Assembly (NCBI GenBank): GCA_037447655.1
Contig: JBBHKE010000990.1
Span: forward strand, 64,001 to 128,000
Reading direction: 5' to 3'
DNA from: Zygnema cylindricum
Taxonomy: Eukaryota > Streptophyta > Zygnematophyceae > Zygnematales > Zygnemataceae
Length of the DNA: 64,000 bases
In this document: positions 52,401 through 63,038 of the stretch, piece after piece
Layout of the letters: the number at the start of each line of letters is the position of its first letter
Numbering within the stretch: position 1 is the stretch's first letter
The notes under the pieces: generated by a model
What the model saw: only the letters and a program-made list of their open reading frames with translations
The model's database searches: none
What the model was told of the DNA's origin: nothing
Made by a program: the position numbers and the translations under genes

Positions 52401-53773
52401 AGGGATTTACACAAAAGGAGAGAATTGACTACGAGGAAACCTTTGCCCCGGTGGTCAGATTTCCCTCCGTCCGCATACTTCTCAGTTTAGCAACGGCGTA
52501 AGATATGGAAGTGCATCAGATGGACATCAAGACAGCCTTTTTGCATGGAGAATTGGAAGAGGAGATCTTCATACGACAACCTGAAGGTTTTGTGGAGGAA
52601 GGAGAGGAGAGTAAGGTATGCCGGCTGATTAAATCTCTTTATGGTTTAAAACAGGCACCTCCACAATGGAATAAGAAGCTTGATGAGTTTCTTACCGGTC
52701 TGGGATATATTCGGATCAGCTCAGATCACTCAATCTATGTTTTTGAAGATGAGGAAGGTTTGATATTTATTGCAATTTATGTTGATGATTTGCTTGTTTT
52801 AAGTAAATCAATGGAAAAAATTAACAAACTGAAAACCGATCTTAAGGGGAGATTTGAAATGAAGGATATGGGAGAAGCAAGATATATTTTGGGAATTCAA
52901 GTAGAGAGAGACCGAAAAAGGAAAATTATAAGATTGACTCAAAAAGAAGCAATAGGGAACATGCTTGAAAAATTTCAAATGGATAAAGCTAATAGTTCTA
53001 CAACTCCAATGGAGTTGAAGAAGGGAAGTGAGGGGAGTGAGGAAGAAGGAGTCATAGTCTAAGACGAGGAATTATCTCCTGATGAACAGAAGTTCATGCA
53101 GACTATTCCTTACAAGCAAGTAGTGGGAAGTCTAATCTATTTTATGAATTGTACCCGGCCGGATTTAGCTGCAGCTGTAGGAGTGCTGAGTAGAAGTCTA
53201 AATGCTCCCACTAAGAAGGATTGGGAGGCAGCTAAGAGAGTCCTTAGATATTTGGTAGGAACTAGAGATCTATGGTTGCATTTGGGTGGGGAGAATACTG
53301 ACATCACTACTTGGAGTGATGCCAGTTATGGTGATGCTCCGATGAGGAGATGTACTTCTGGATATGTATTATATGTGGGTGATGGGGCTTGCTGTTGGGG
53401 TAGCAAACAGCAAAAGGTTATAGCTCAGTCCACCATGGAGGCTGAGTATATGGCCTCTTGCTCTGCTGTAAAAGAATTGATGTGGGTTAAGTCTTTGCTT
53501 GGTGAGCTTGGTCACCTTAAGAGTGGTGTGCAGAAAATATTTTGTGATAATCAGGCAGCAATCGCTATTTCTGCCAATCCTACACACCATTTTAAAGCCA
53601 AACACATGGAAATCAGACTCAGCTTTGTTAGAGAGAAAGTAGAAAACAAAATAATCAGTTTAGAGTACAGACCAGATAGTGAAATGGTAGCAGATATGAT
53701 GACCAAACCTGTGCCTTCCCCTAAGCTAATTTTTTGCAGGGTGAAGTGTGGTCTGAAATTAAAGATTGACTAG
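49415..53773 (+). pseudogene. Cop-E3 gag-pol, interrupted by two stops
   Basis: The first 1028 codons (49415-52501) are open: gag, CCHC knuckle, DSGAS protease, HHCC and DD35E integrase, linker and RT start. Stops occur where Cop-E1 has GAA (52499-52501, just before MEVHQMDIKTAF) and TTA (53060-53062, in VIVLDEE). No frameshift was seen, so all three blocks (49415-52501, 52505-53062, 53096-53773) lie in one frame. YVDD and the RNase H motifs are intact. An Arg in KQAPRQW is Pro. Confidence 0.92.
49435..49447 (+). other. primer-binding site of Cop-E3
   Basis: GGTTATGGGCCCA directly after the 5' LTR, within the gag frame. Confidence 0.85.
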
Positions 53774-53786
53774 GAAATAAGGGGAG

Positions 53787-54837
53787 TGTAGAAACTAATG
53801 TTTTTATTAGTATTTTCTAGGTCTGAGAAGAAATATAGAAGTCGAGGCAGTCTATCTCTAACTTCTCTCTCCAACTCTCAAACTTGTCGCAGTCACAGAG
53901 AAATCGGAGAGGAAGCTAGAGGCATGGCTACCTTGGCTATACTGAGGTTTACGGGAATTTTTATATAGGGTTTATTTATTTATTTAAAAGGTATGTGCCG
54001 GCGGCAGGATTTGATCCTTGTACCTACCGGCCGGCAGTCAGGAAGTAGCCGGTAGCCTTAGCCGTTAAGTCTAGAGATAGTGTTGCGTAGTATATAGTTT
54101 GATATTTATTTAAACACGTATACGTTCGATAAACCATTTAACTGTAATGAATTACGGGATACATAGATCCAGTAATACGTAATGTACGACTTACGGTACG
54201 GACATAAATCAGTACCGCGCATTTTGTTTCATAAATGAAACAAATACCGCGCATGTATTTATTACGGCCACGATTAAATCCGAATTTAATCAGACGGCCA
54301 GGATTAGCGCCAAGATCGCGGAGGAAGATTTTGGCGGTTTGTGGCCATCGCCACATCGGATGACGCGTGGCAAAATTCCGTTGGATTGTGGAATCTCCGG
54401 AGATTATGGCACCGAATCCGGATTTGACATGTGTCGACATTTTGGACATGTCGTACAATGTCCGTACATAAAGTACACCAGCAGCTGTACTTTTGCGTAC
54501 GGAACTCAATTCTGATTGGTTCCGTACATCAGTAGATAGAGTCTGTGAGAGAGATAGGACTTAGAAAAAATTAGAAGATAGGACCCCCTCTCCCAGAGAG
54601 CTTTTGTACAAAAGGTCAACTTTGACCCTCCATAACTTACTGCTCAAGGGAGCAAATTCAGAGATTCTTTTTGCAACCGACTCAGGGGAGTCTTGTCTTT
54701 ATAGGGGTAGAGGTGGTCAGGGTTTTTGTTTGCCAAGGTGGCTGTTATTTTTGCTGGAACACAAAGGGGTCAGGATTATCCTAGAGGCTTCTTGGAAGCT
54801 GTCTACTCTGAGGACTTATGGAGGTCTCAGAGTTTCA
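53787..54837 (+). repeat. 3' LTR of Cop-E3
   Basis: 1051 bp, ending GAGTTTCA before the CAAAA target duplication. Antisense tRNA-like module at 53997-54074. Confidence 0.95.
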
Positions 54838-55181
54838 CAAAACACGTTGGACAATCATAGGTGTGGTCGCAGCTAATTAGCGTTCGTCAGTATTAAATCT
54901 TCGATGTCCATCTTGTACAAGTTTCATCCAAGATGAAACTTTGTGTGACACTTCGGTCTTCCGGTGAATCTGAGTCGTAGAACCAAATCTTGTGGAGCGT
55001 CTCATCTTCTTGTACTGATGCATGTCCCAGAAGTGTGTTACATCGTGTACTCCCTTCACTGTCCTCTGTCACACTAAATCTGGTATATACTGAACGAGAC
55101 TTCAACAAAATAAAGTAAGTACCAAGAAGACACTCCCCTCACATATGAGGCTTAGTGATGACTAAAGCTTTCAAAACAACA

Positions 55182-55871
55182 CTCCCCTAAAGCTTTAGAC
55201 TATACTAGCCACTAAGACCACATGCCTCTCTACAAAATTTCGATTTTGGTGCAGGTAAGGGTTTTCTCATTATATCTACCAGCATTTCCTCAGGTAAGTA
55301 GCTAAGCTTTAGAATTCTAGCCATCACCTTTTCACTCACAAATTGTAACTTATTATTGATATGTTTACTTTCAAAGTGATGACTGGGATTAGACGCAATA
55401 GCAATAGCAACTTGATTTTCACACCATACGACTTGAGGACCAGATTGCATAAATTTCAGTTATTGTAAAAGAGATTTTACCCAAAGATGTCTACCCAAAG
55501 ATGTTTCTTGACAACTGAGCTGACTGCCATGTATTCAGCTTCCATGGTTGATTGAGCAGTCACCTTTTGAAGCTTGCTGGTCTAGCAACAACTACCTTAA
55601 CCGATCTTAAAAATGAATCTAGTGGTAGAGAGTCGACTTAGCATGTCACCACAACTCGCATCGCTCCAAGTGTTGATTTTCACTTCATCTCCTCCGAGAG
55701 GAAGTCGTATTTCCCGTGTTCCTGCAAGATATCTGAGAACACGTTTTTATGCCTCCTAATCTGATATGTTTTGTTTTATGAAGGCTTCGTCTCAGAGCTC
55801 CAACTGTCGGTGCAATGTCAGGCTCCAACTGTTGCTTCAATGTCAAGATGCGTGTAATTCATGAAATAGAT
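55182..55871 (-). pseudogene. Cop-L RNase H / RT remnant
   Basis: 55205-55450 encodes VVWCENQVAIAIASNPSHHF and the LPAPKSKFCREACGLSG end. The catalytic D of WCDNQ is E. Further upstream, STMEAEYMAV, SDASCGDMLSR and, at the Cop-M border, IYFMNYTHLDIEATVGA are readable in changing frames. Short tandem duplications lie at about 55483-55510 and 55797-55860. Confidence 0.7.
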
Positions 55872-56513
55872 TGTTGGTTTTTGAAAGTTAAGTCTTAGCA
55901 AATTTATAAGACGGCGAGAAAATAGATGTTTAGGGACACGCGTCGTCACTTGAAGCATAGTGAAAGTTTTAATGGTAACGACACCAGCATTGGAACAACG
56001 TTGCTTTGCAGCAGATGGATCAAGCGCAGCAGCGGTTATTTTTGATATGGTCCGACCAGACGAACGTAGCCTGCCACGCAACAAGACAAAGCAACAACGA
56101 ATATCTTGGTACAAGACAACCCAGTTGCTACGCAACAAGACAAACACAGCTGCGGTTATTTTTGGTATGGGAGAACGCAACTGCTACGAAGCTCCACATA
56201 TTCGAATTTGATCTGGAATTGGACTACATTGCTATGGATGAACAAAAATGAGTCAACCGACAAGATTCACAGATGACTTACTTTCAAATGATTTTACAAC
56301 AATTGAGTGGACATATCCAGACAAACGTTACTAGCCGGTGGCGAGTATTTGTACAACCACTTAATACGGATTCTCAGTAATATTCATTGTACAGTGGTAA
56401 ATTAGTTTAAGCGTGATTAGGATTAATAAAATCTCAGTGGTAGTTTTGTGTTTTCGATATATCTCTTAGGAACACCTGTGTTGGCGGTAGAGCATTATGT
56501 CATAAGACAACTA
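55872..56513 (+). repeat. 5' LTR of Cop-M, left part
   Basis: Contains GCAAC-rich sequence and two GC(A/T)GCGGTTATTTTTG(G/A)TATGG units (about 56025-56050 and 56145-56170). It ends at AACTA (56509-56513), the target duplication of Cop-N. Confidence 0.85.
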
Positions 56514-56657
56514 TGAAATTTGTGGTCTCCATTGACCAATAGAATGAGCAGCCTATGTAAAGCCTCTAGGATAATATTTGCCTTTTCCACTTTCCCACTA
56601 AATAAGTGCCGCCCTGGCACACAAATATTCAGACCACCCCCATCCTTGTGAGGACAA

Positions 56658-56742
56658 GACTCCCTTGAGTCAAACGCAAAAGAATCACTGAATTTGCTCC
56701 CCTGAGCAGTAAGGTATGGCTGGTCAAAGATGACCTTTATAG
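56658..56742 (-). promoter_or_regulatory. Cop-N LTR promoter and leader stem-loops
   Basis: CTATAAAG, then GGTCATCTTTGACC, then two AGGG/AAGG-loop hairpins. The first hairpin starts about 27 nt after the TATA element, close to where transcription would be expected to begin. Confidence 0.6.
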
Positions 56743-57182
56743 TTACAAGCTCTCTTAGAGAGAGGTACCTAAATATCACTAAGGCTTTGTCTGCCTACTC
56801 ACGACTACCTACTACTAAACCCTAGTCCAATAGGAACACTATATAGCAAAAGAAGGTACAATAGGAGATTTAGTTATTGTACAACCATTGTACGACATGG
56901 TCTTCAAGGTGACACTTCTGAAATCGAAGCCATGGTTCCTCCTCCCATCTTCTCCGGTATCAAATAATGTTGCGCCACATGGCACCGCGTGACGCTATTT
57001 CCAAATGACGCCAAAAGCTCACTTCGCGTGGTGGCTACTATGCCGACCGTCCGATCAAAACATGTTTTACACGGTTCAGATTCGCGTACATGTATGAATT
57101 TTTCCTTTTCGTTAGTTTGCTATTAATTTGCTGTTGCGTAAATGTTTATATATCTTTGAAAACAGTCATGTGTATCGTTTCG

Positions 57183-57260
57183 TAGCGCCTAATGGTTAAG
57201 GCGCTCGGCTATATATAGTCCAGAGGTCGCAAGTTCAAATCTAGATTTAGGCAACATTTT
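57183..57260 (+). promoter_or_regulatory. antisense tRNA-like (Pol III-like) module, Cop-N 3' LTR
   Basis: TAGCGCCTAATGGTTAAGGCGCT is a very tRNA-like D-arm (GCGCC/GGCGC stem). GAGGTCGCAAGTTCAAATC is the T-arm start with a B-box-like core. TTTT is at 57257-57260. The T-stem is not closed, so an intact tRNA is unlikely. Confidence 0.65.
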
Positions 57261-57396
57261 AGTAAAATATCCTCTACTTCAAAATCTGCCACATTCTAAA
57301 TATAGCGGCAGCCATGGCGCGTCATTGATCCTCATTCTCTTTCTTTGAAGCAAAACTAAAATAGAGAAGTTAACTATTAATTACCTCTTTTCAACA

Positions 57397-58700
57397 CTCC
57401 CCTTAATTCCTAGTCACCTTTCAATTTTAATCCACAGTTTTCTCTACAATAAATCAACTTAGGGGAAGGCACTGGTCTTCTCATCATGTCTGCAATGATT
57501 TCTCTATCAGTTTTATGAACCAGTTTAATAATTTTATTTTCAACCTTCTTTCAGACAAAGCTTAGTCTTATATCCATTTGCCTATCTTTGAAGTGATGTT
57601 TCGGATTAGCTGCAATAGAGATGGCAGCTTGATTATCACAAAAAATATTTTGAGTTCCAGACTTCATGAACCCTAGTTCTTCAAAAAGAGATTTAACCCA
57701 CATTAATTCTTTGGTGGCAACACAGGAAGCCATGTATTCAGCCTCCATAGTGGACTCAGCAACTACTTTTTGTTCCTTGCTACTCCAACAACATGCACCG
57801 GATCCAATTTGCAACACATATCCAGTCATACACCTCCTTAAAGGCACATCTCCATAACTGACATCACTCCAAGTGGTGATGTCAGTTTGCTCCCTTTCCA
57901 AATGCAACCATAATTCCCTTTTCCTCACCAAATACCTCATCACCCTTTTGGCAGCCTCCCAACCTCTCTTTCTTGGTTCATTTAGACTTCTACTAAGGAC
58001 ACCTACAGCTGCAGCTATATCCGAACGACAGTTCATAAAATAAATTAAACTTTCTACAATCTGCCGATAAGGGATATTTTCCATAAATTTTCTTTCTATC
58101 TCATCTATCTCATCATTTATGATCAAAATTCGTCCATTTTCACTCCCCTCACTCACTTTCTTCAAATCCATGGGAGTAGTACATCCGTTTGCTTTCTCCA
58201 TTCGAAATTTTTCTAGCATTTTACCAATTGTTTTTTTTGAGTGAGTCTTATAATTCTATTCCCTCTATCTCTCTCCAGCTGAATTCCCAAAATGTACTTT
58301 GCTTCGCCAAGATCTTTCATATCAAAATTGCTTCTAAGATCCCGTTTTAGTTTGTTAATTTTATCTAAGGACTTGCTTAAGACTAGCAAATCATCCACAT
58401 AAATAGCAATGAATATCACTCCATTCTCACGCTCAAATAAATATATTGAGTGATCTAAACTAATTCTGATATACCTCAAACCGGTCAAAAATTCGTCGAG
58501 CTTTATATTCCACTGTCGCGGGGCTTGCTTAAGCCTATAGAGTGATTTTATCAGTTTGCAAACTTTGTTTTCTTCCGCACTTTCCACGAATCCTTCCGGT
58601 TGCCTCATGTAAATTTCTTCTTCCAACTCTCCGTGCAAAAAGGCCGTTTTAATATCCATCTGGTGGATTTCGATATCCTCCGCTGCGGCTATACTTTAAA
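57397..58700 (-). pseudogene. Cop-N reverse transcriptase / RNase H
   Basis: 57551-58219 encodes the RT end and RNase H: IPYRQIVESLIYFMNC, TTWSDVSYGDVPLRRC, ESTMEAEYMASC, IFCDNQAAISIAANP and MDIRLSFV. 58213-58659 encodes MDIKTAFLHGELEEEIYMRQ, KQAPRQWNIKLDE and IFIAIYVDDLLVLSKS with intact YVDD. A frameshift at about 58215-58230, in the LTQKEAIG-equivalent segment, separates the two. The tail of RNase H is broken near 57550. Confidence 0.85.
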
Positions 58701-58764
58701 GGATTCTAACAGAAGGAAATCGGACTACAGGTGCAAAGGTTTCTTCATAGTCTATCCCTTCTTT

Positions 58765-59850
58765 CTAAGTATAACCTTTTGCAACTAACCTAGCTTTGTA
58801 CCTCTCAATGATATTATCCGGGTTTAATTTAAGTTTAAACACCCACTTACATCCGATCGATTTTCGGTCCGGTGGACAATCTACCAACTCCCATGTATTA
58901 GCTTCAATGATAAAGGCGATTTCTTCATTTATAGCTATGATCCACCGGCTACTTTCAAGAGTGTTTATGGCCTCTAAGTATGTTTGAGGTTCATCTGGGT
59001 GAGACATCTTTGTGAGTTGGTTATTTACTTGTCTTTCGTGAAGTCGTTTACTACTTCTTCTTCCCCCTACAAAATCGGAAGCCGGTATAGAAGGCATCCT
59101 TGGGTTTCGTTTAGGAAGATTTTCAGCTCCCCTCTCTTCCAATTCCGGTTTCTCATCAAGTTCCTCATCGGTTTCCACTTCGTATTGTGGCGTTGCCTCG
59201 GGTGTTGTCCTTTCCTCCTTCTCCTTTGGTAGATCTACAGATTTTTCTTTTTCTCCCTCTTCCTTCTCTTCATTTTCTAAGTCAAAGTCAGAAAACTGAT
59301 CCGTTTCAAATCTGATTTTGACTTCCCTATTATATTTGAATGGATCAATGGACTTCTCTTCATTCATCACCACTATGTGTTTTACGAGAATTATATCTCT
59401 CTTTTTCAATTCATACACTCGGTATCCTTTTGTGCTCTCATCATATCCTACAAGATATCCTGGCTTCCCTCTCCCCTCTAACTTCCATTTAGTCTTATCG
59501 GAATCCAAACTGTAAACTTGACTTCCGAACACTCTCAAACTAGACAAATCAGGCTTTCTTCCTGTCCAGGTCTCATACGGAGTTTCCTCTTTATTTGCTG
59601 AAGTTAGGACTCTATTTTTGATGAAATTAGCATAGTTCATAGACTCCGCCCAAAACTGCAACCCTATCCTCTTATCAGTTAACATACTTCTGGGCATATT
59701 TCCTAAAGTTCTATTCACTCTTTTTGCTACTCCATTTTGTTCCGGATTATAGGGAACAGTTTTCTCATGATGAATTCCTTCTTCTTTAAGATATTCTTCA
59801 AATTCCATTGAGGTGTATTCTTTCCCATTATCACCTTTTATCTCACTCAT
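58765..59850 (-). pseudogene. Cop-N integrase second half, linker and RT start
   Basis: One open frame of 361 codons. IKGDNGKEYTSMEF holds the second catalytic Asp. YNPEQNGVAKRVNRT shows that the catalytic Glu has become Lys, which would inactivate integrase. FIKNRVLTSANKEETPYETW, LRVFGSQVYSLDSDK and GYRVYELKKRDIIL follow, then a long Glu-rich linker and CKWVFKLKLNPDNIIERYKA of RT, with a stop at KGYT. Confidence 0.85.
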
Positions 59851-60608
59851 TGAGGTTTCATGTAGTTTTTCACTCCATACTTTATACTATTTGAAACATC
59901 TTAATACCTCTGACTTATGTCTGAGAAAGTATACCTTCGTGTATCTAGACAAATCATCTGTGATGGTTAACATCCATCTCTTCCCCCCATGTGAAACATA
60001 CCTAGCAGGCCCCCAAACATCAGTGTGAACTAGATCTAATACTTTCTCTCTCCTAAATGTGGTTGTCTTTGGAAATGGAAGTCTATGAATCTTCCCTTGG
60101 GCATATCCATTACAATCATCAAAGGTTTCATCATTCTCAAAAGTAATACCCTCCACTATTCCCTTTTTCTTCATTTTCTTTAATCTATCTCAATACACAT
60201 GCCCCAACCTTTTATTCCAAAGCATCATCTCACTTGCACACGTGTAAAGAACACTCTTTTCATTGCAAAGAACAATTCTGAACATTCCTTGACTGCCCTT
60301 CTCAGATATGAAATAAACCTCATTATCAAAGTTTGCTGTGAAGATTCCTTTCCTAGTTCTTGTTTCAAACTCCTTTTCATCTAGGAAAATTGTTTAGACT
60401 AGGTTCTTCCTAAGCTGTGGAATGTAAAGAACGTCTCAGAGTGTTACAATTGAGGCCTTTCCATCAACTAGAACCTTCAAGTCAAGAGTTCCAACAAGAC
60501 TTGTGATTTCTACTCTACAATCTTCGTACTCTGTCTCAATTGTTGGGATCTTTCTCAGTTTAGTGAACCACCGCTTATCTTTGCACATATGCATTGAAGC
60601 CCTTGAGT
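59851..60608 (-). pseudogene. Cop-N protease, pre-integrase and integrase start
   Basis: 59887-60174 encodes KGIVEGITFENDETFDDCNG (the second zinc Cys is Tyr) and LVHTDVWGPARYV (first catalytic Asp), TITDDLSRYTKVYFL. From 60175 to 60608 the RLGH equivalent, FIPQLRKNL and the DSGAS equivalent are recognisable but shifted and interrupted by stops. Confidence 0.75.
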
Positions 60609-61841
60609 TTATGATCCACCCATCCTCGGGTGGATCCCTCTTACCTCCGAAAGCACACTTTTGTCTCCGTGGAATGTCGGCATGCTTTTCAGTGTTTTCG
60701 GATTAAGAAGAAGCTCCTCAAGCTCCTCTTCCAGGTTAGTTTTTCCTTCCACTTCCTCATCATGAACTTGAATCAGGAAAGCCTTTTTCTTTCCTTCATC
60801 CTTTGAGGTTCCTTGACCATATTTTAGTCGAAGATCTGCAAGTTTGACACAATCTGCCATATAGTGTCCTGGTTTCTTGCAGAAGTGACATAATCCTCCT
60901 CGAGAAGTTCCTCTCCCCTGTCTATCAAATCTGCCACCTCCTTGTCCTCTTCCACCAAAGTTTCGATAAGGATCTTTCCCTCTCTCCTCATCACGTTTGC
61001 GCCAATCAGCTCATGCAGACAATGCTTGAACACTTGGACTCCCTCTCCTAAGCTCTATGGTGCTTTCTTTCACTAAAATCATTCCCACTGTGTCATCCCA
61101 ATTCCAATTGCTATCTCCCATGTCTTCCAATCGGTTAATGATATTCTTATACTCTTCAGGTAGTTTCATCATTAATTTGTTCACTCTTTGTCTCTCGGAC
61201 CATGAGTTACCTGCACTCTCTAACTCTCCAAATAATGCTCCTAAATCATTGCAATAATTATTCATACTTCCTCCTTTATAAGTATAAGCTGCAATCTTAT
61301 TTTCTGCCTATTGTTGTTGCTCCAATGATCCACTCTTATATTTGTTAACTAGTGATATCCAAATCTGAGATGAAGATTTGACATGAATAAAGGGAATGGC
61401 AATGCCCTTTGCTACACTTTTAAAAATTAAGAGCTTAGCAACCTTATCTTTTTAGTTCCACTTTTCATACTCTGATCTTTCGGTCTAAACCCTTGTCGCC
61501 GTTTTTGGTGGTGTTGCTGCACGTATCGCCTTCTGCAATGGTGTCATTTGAGTTGCAACTCCTCCCTTTTCTCCTTCCATGACAATCTCCTCTCCTTCCT
61601 CATCTTCATCCTCGGTGATGGTGGCAGCTGTTCTACCAACTGTAGAGGCGGAGGTGCCAGAAAAACGTGTCCCTCTAAACCTAAGTGGAGGTGGGCATCG
61701 AATTTGTCCAGACACTATGCCCCATAGATGATTCTCAAATAGTTCTCCCTCCATCATCATTTCCCAATACAAAAAGTCTGATCCATCAAATATGGGCACC
61801 TTAGAGGGTGGGCCCATAACCTTAAATTTGGTGGTCTCCAT
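60609..61841 (-). pseudogene. Cop-N gag
   Basis: The gag start METTKFKVMGPPSKVPIFDG (61841 downward) begins at an ATG 20 nt inside the LTR, and codons 7-11 cover the primer-binding site as in the E family. 61011-61265 encodes NDLGALFGELESAGNSWSER and KLMMKLPEEYKNIINRLED. The knuckle region reads CHFCKKPGHYMADC (about 60843-60890) across a frame change. 60609-60860 is the acidic segment before protease. Three or more frame breaks are visible. Confidence 0.85.
61809..61821 (-). other. primer-binding site of Cop-N
   Basis: GGTTATGGGCCCA in sense; the adjoining LTR end is mutated (AATTTAA instead of AATTTCA). Confidence 0.8.
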
Positions 61842-62696
61842 TGACCCACAGAATGAGCAACCTATGTAAAGCCTCTAGGATGATATTTGCCCCTTCCACT
61901 TTCCCACTGAACAAGTACAGCCCAGGCACACAAATATTCTGACCACCCTCACCTCTATGAGGTTAAGACTTCCTTTACTCAAACGCAAAAAGAATCACTG
62001 AATTTGCTCCCCTGAGTAGTAAGTTATGGCTGGTCAAAGATGACCTTTATAGTTACAAGCTCTCTTAGAGAGAGGTACCTTAATTTCACTAAGTCTTGGT
62101 CTGCCTACTCACGACTACCTGCTCCTAAACCCTATTCCAATAGGAACACTATATAGTATAAGAAGGTACAATAGGAGATGTACTTATTGTACGACCATTG
62201 TACGACATGGTCTTCAAGGTGACACTTGTGAAATCGAGAGCCATGGTTCCTCCTCCCATCTTCTCCGGTATCAAATAATGTGGCACCGCGTGATGCTATC
62301 TCCAAATGATGCCAAAATCTCACTTCACGTGGCGGCTACAATGCCGGCCGTCTGATCAAAACATATTTTACACGGTTTAGATTCGCGTACATGCATGAAA
62401 TGCTCCTTTTCGTTAGTCTGCTGTTAATAAGCCGTTGCGTAAATGTTTATATATCTTTGAAACCCGTCACGTGTATCGTTTCGAAGCGCCTAATGGTTAA
62501 GGCGCTCGGCTATATATAGTCCAGAGGTCGCAGGTTCAAATCTAGATTTGGGCAACATTTTAGTAAAATATCCTCTATTCCAAATTTCCCACTCTCTAAA
62601 TATAGCGGTAGCCATGGCGCGCCTTTGATCCTCACTCTCTTTCTTTGAAGCAAAACTAAAATAGAGAAGTGAAACATTAATTACCCCTTTTAAACA
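61822..62696 (-). repeat. 5' LTR of Cop-N
   Basis: 875 bp; the TATAAAG element is at 62045-62052 and the antisense tRNA-like module at 62483-62561. Confidence 0.93.
62483..62561 (+). promoter_or_regulatory. antisense tRNA-like (Pol III-like) module, Cop-N 5' LTR
   Basis: AGCGCCTAATGGTTAAGGCGCT and GAGGTCGCAGGTTCAAATC, with TTTT at 62558-62561. It is better preserved than the copy in the 3' LTR, since the B-box is GGTTCAAATCT. Confidence 0.65.
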
Positions 62697-63038
62697 AACT
62701 AAAAGTAGATGCTCAGTATGAGTGTAAGAGTTAGGACTTAGAATGTTTTTTGTATCTTGACTTCCAGACTGTGTAATCTGCAGACTGTTTTTAGGAAACT
62801 TTTGAGTTGCATATCTTGGTGTATGTTGGATAAATTGGGCTGAAATTGTGGGAGTTGTCAGACTCTGTGATACACTATACTCTGGTATAGTTTGAAGCAA
62901 GTTTGACCTTGGTGTAAACCTTATTGAGTTGTAAAAGGCAGCTGTGTTATAGGATTTTTGTAAGCTTCTGTGGTGAATTATGTCTACTTCTACTACTACT
63001 GTTGATGCTCCACCTGCTCCAGTGGTTGTAGAACAACA
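62697..63038 (+). repeat. 5' LTR of Cop-M, right part with gag start
   Basis: Continues the LTR after Cop-N. The ATG at about 62980 opens MSTSTTTVDAPPAPVVVEQQ and reads through the LTR end GAACAACA. Confidence 0.85.

Larger units (their letters stand above)
48384..54837 (+). mobile_element. Cop-E3, complete copia element, nearly intact
   Basis: A 6454-bp element with two 1051-bp LTRs (48384-49434 and 53787-54837), target duplication CAAAA (48379-48383 and 54838-54842), primer-binding site at 49435-49447 and polypurine tract at 53774-53786. The LTRs differ at roughly 2% of positions by eye. Only two nonsense changes interrupt the coding frame. The target is the LTR of Cop-L. Confidence 0.95.
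47841..55871 (-). mobile_element. Cop-L, copia remnant hosting Cop-E3
   Basis: The 3' LTR is split by Cop-E3: 47841-48383 and 54838-55181. The polypurine tract (CTAAAGCTTTAGGGGAG) and RNase H/RT remnants follow at 55182-55871, where Cop-M is inserted. The LTR starts TGTTGTTTTGAAAGC and ends GAACAACA, with ATG and MTTPASFSSS codons near the end, so it belongs to the A group of LTRs. Together the two halves make about 882 bp. Confidence 0.75.
56514..57396 (-). repeat. 3' LTR of Cop-N
   Basis: Sense start TGTTGAAAAGAGG, end ...CAAATTTCA. TATAAAG at 56735-56742, stem-loops TGCTCAGGGGAGCA (56695-56708) and GACTCAAGGGAGTC (56658-56671), antisense tRNA-like module at 57183-57260. Confidence 0.93.
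56514..62696 (-). mobile_element. Cop-N, complete but decayed copia element
   Basis: A 6183-bp element with LTRs 56514-57396 (883 bp) and 61822-62696 (875 bp), target duplication AACTA (56509-56513 and 62697-62701), primer-binding site 61809-61821 and polypurine tract beginning at 57397. The LTRs differ by roughly 10% in the part I compared, so it is clearly older than the E elements. Gag and pol are recognisable from end to end, with several frame breaks. The target is the Cop-M LTR. Confidence 0.93.

Noticed and set aside
57183-57260. Calling these modules true tRNA genes
   Set aside because: A-box, B-box and T-run are present, but T-stems and acceptor stems do not close properly. I list them as tRNA-like regulatory modules.
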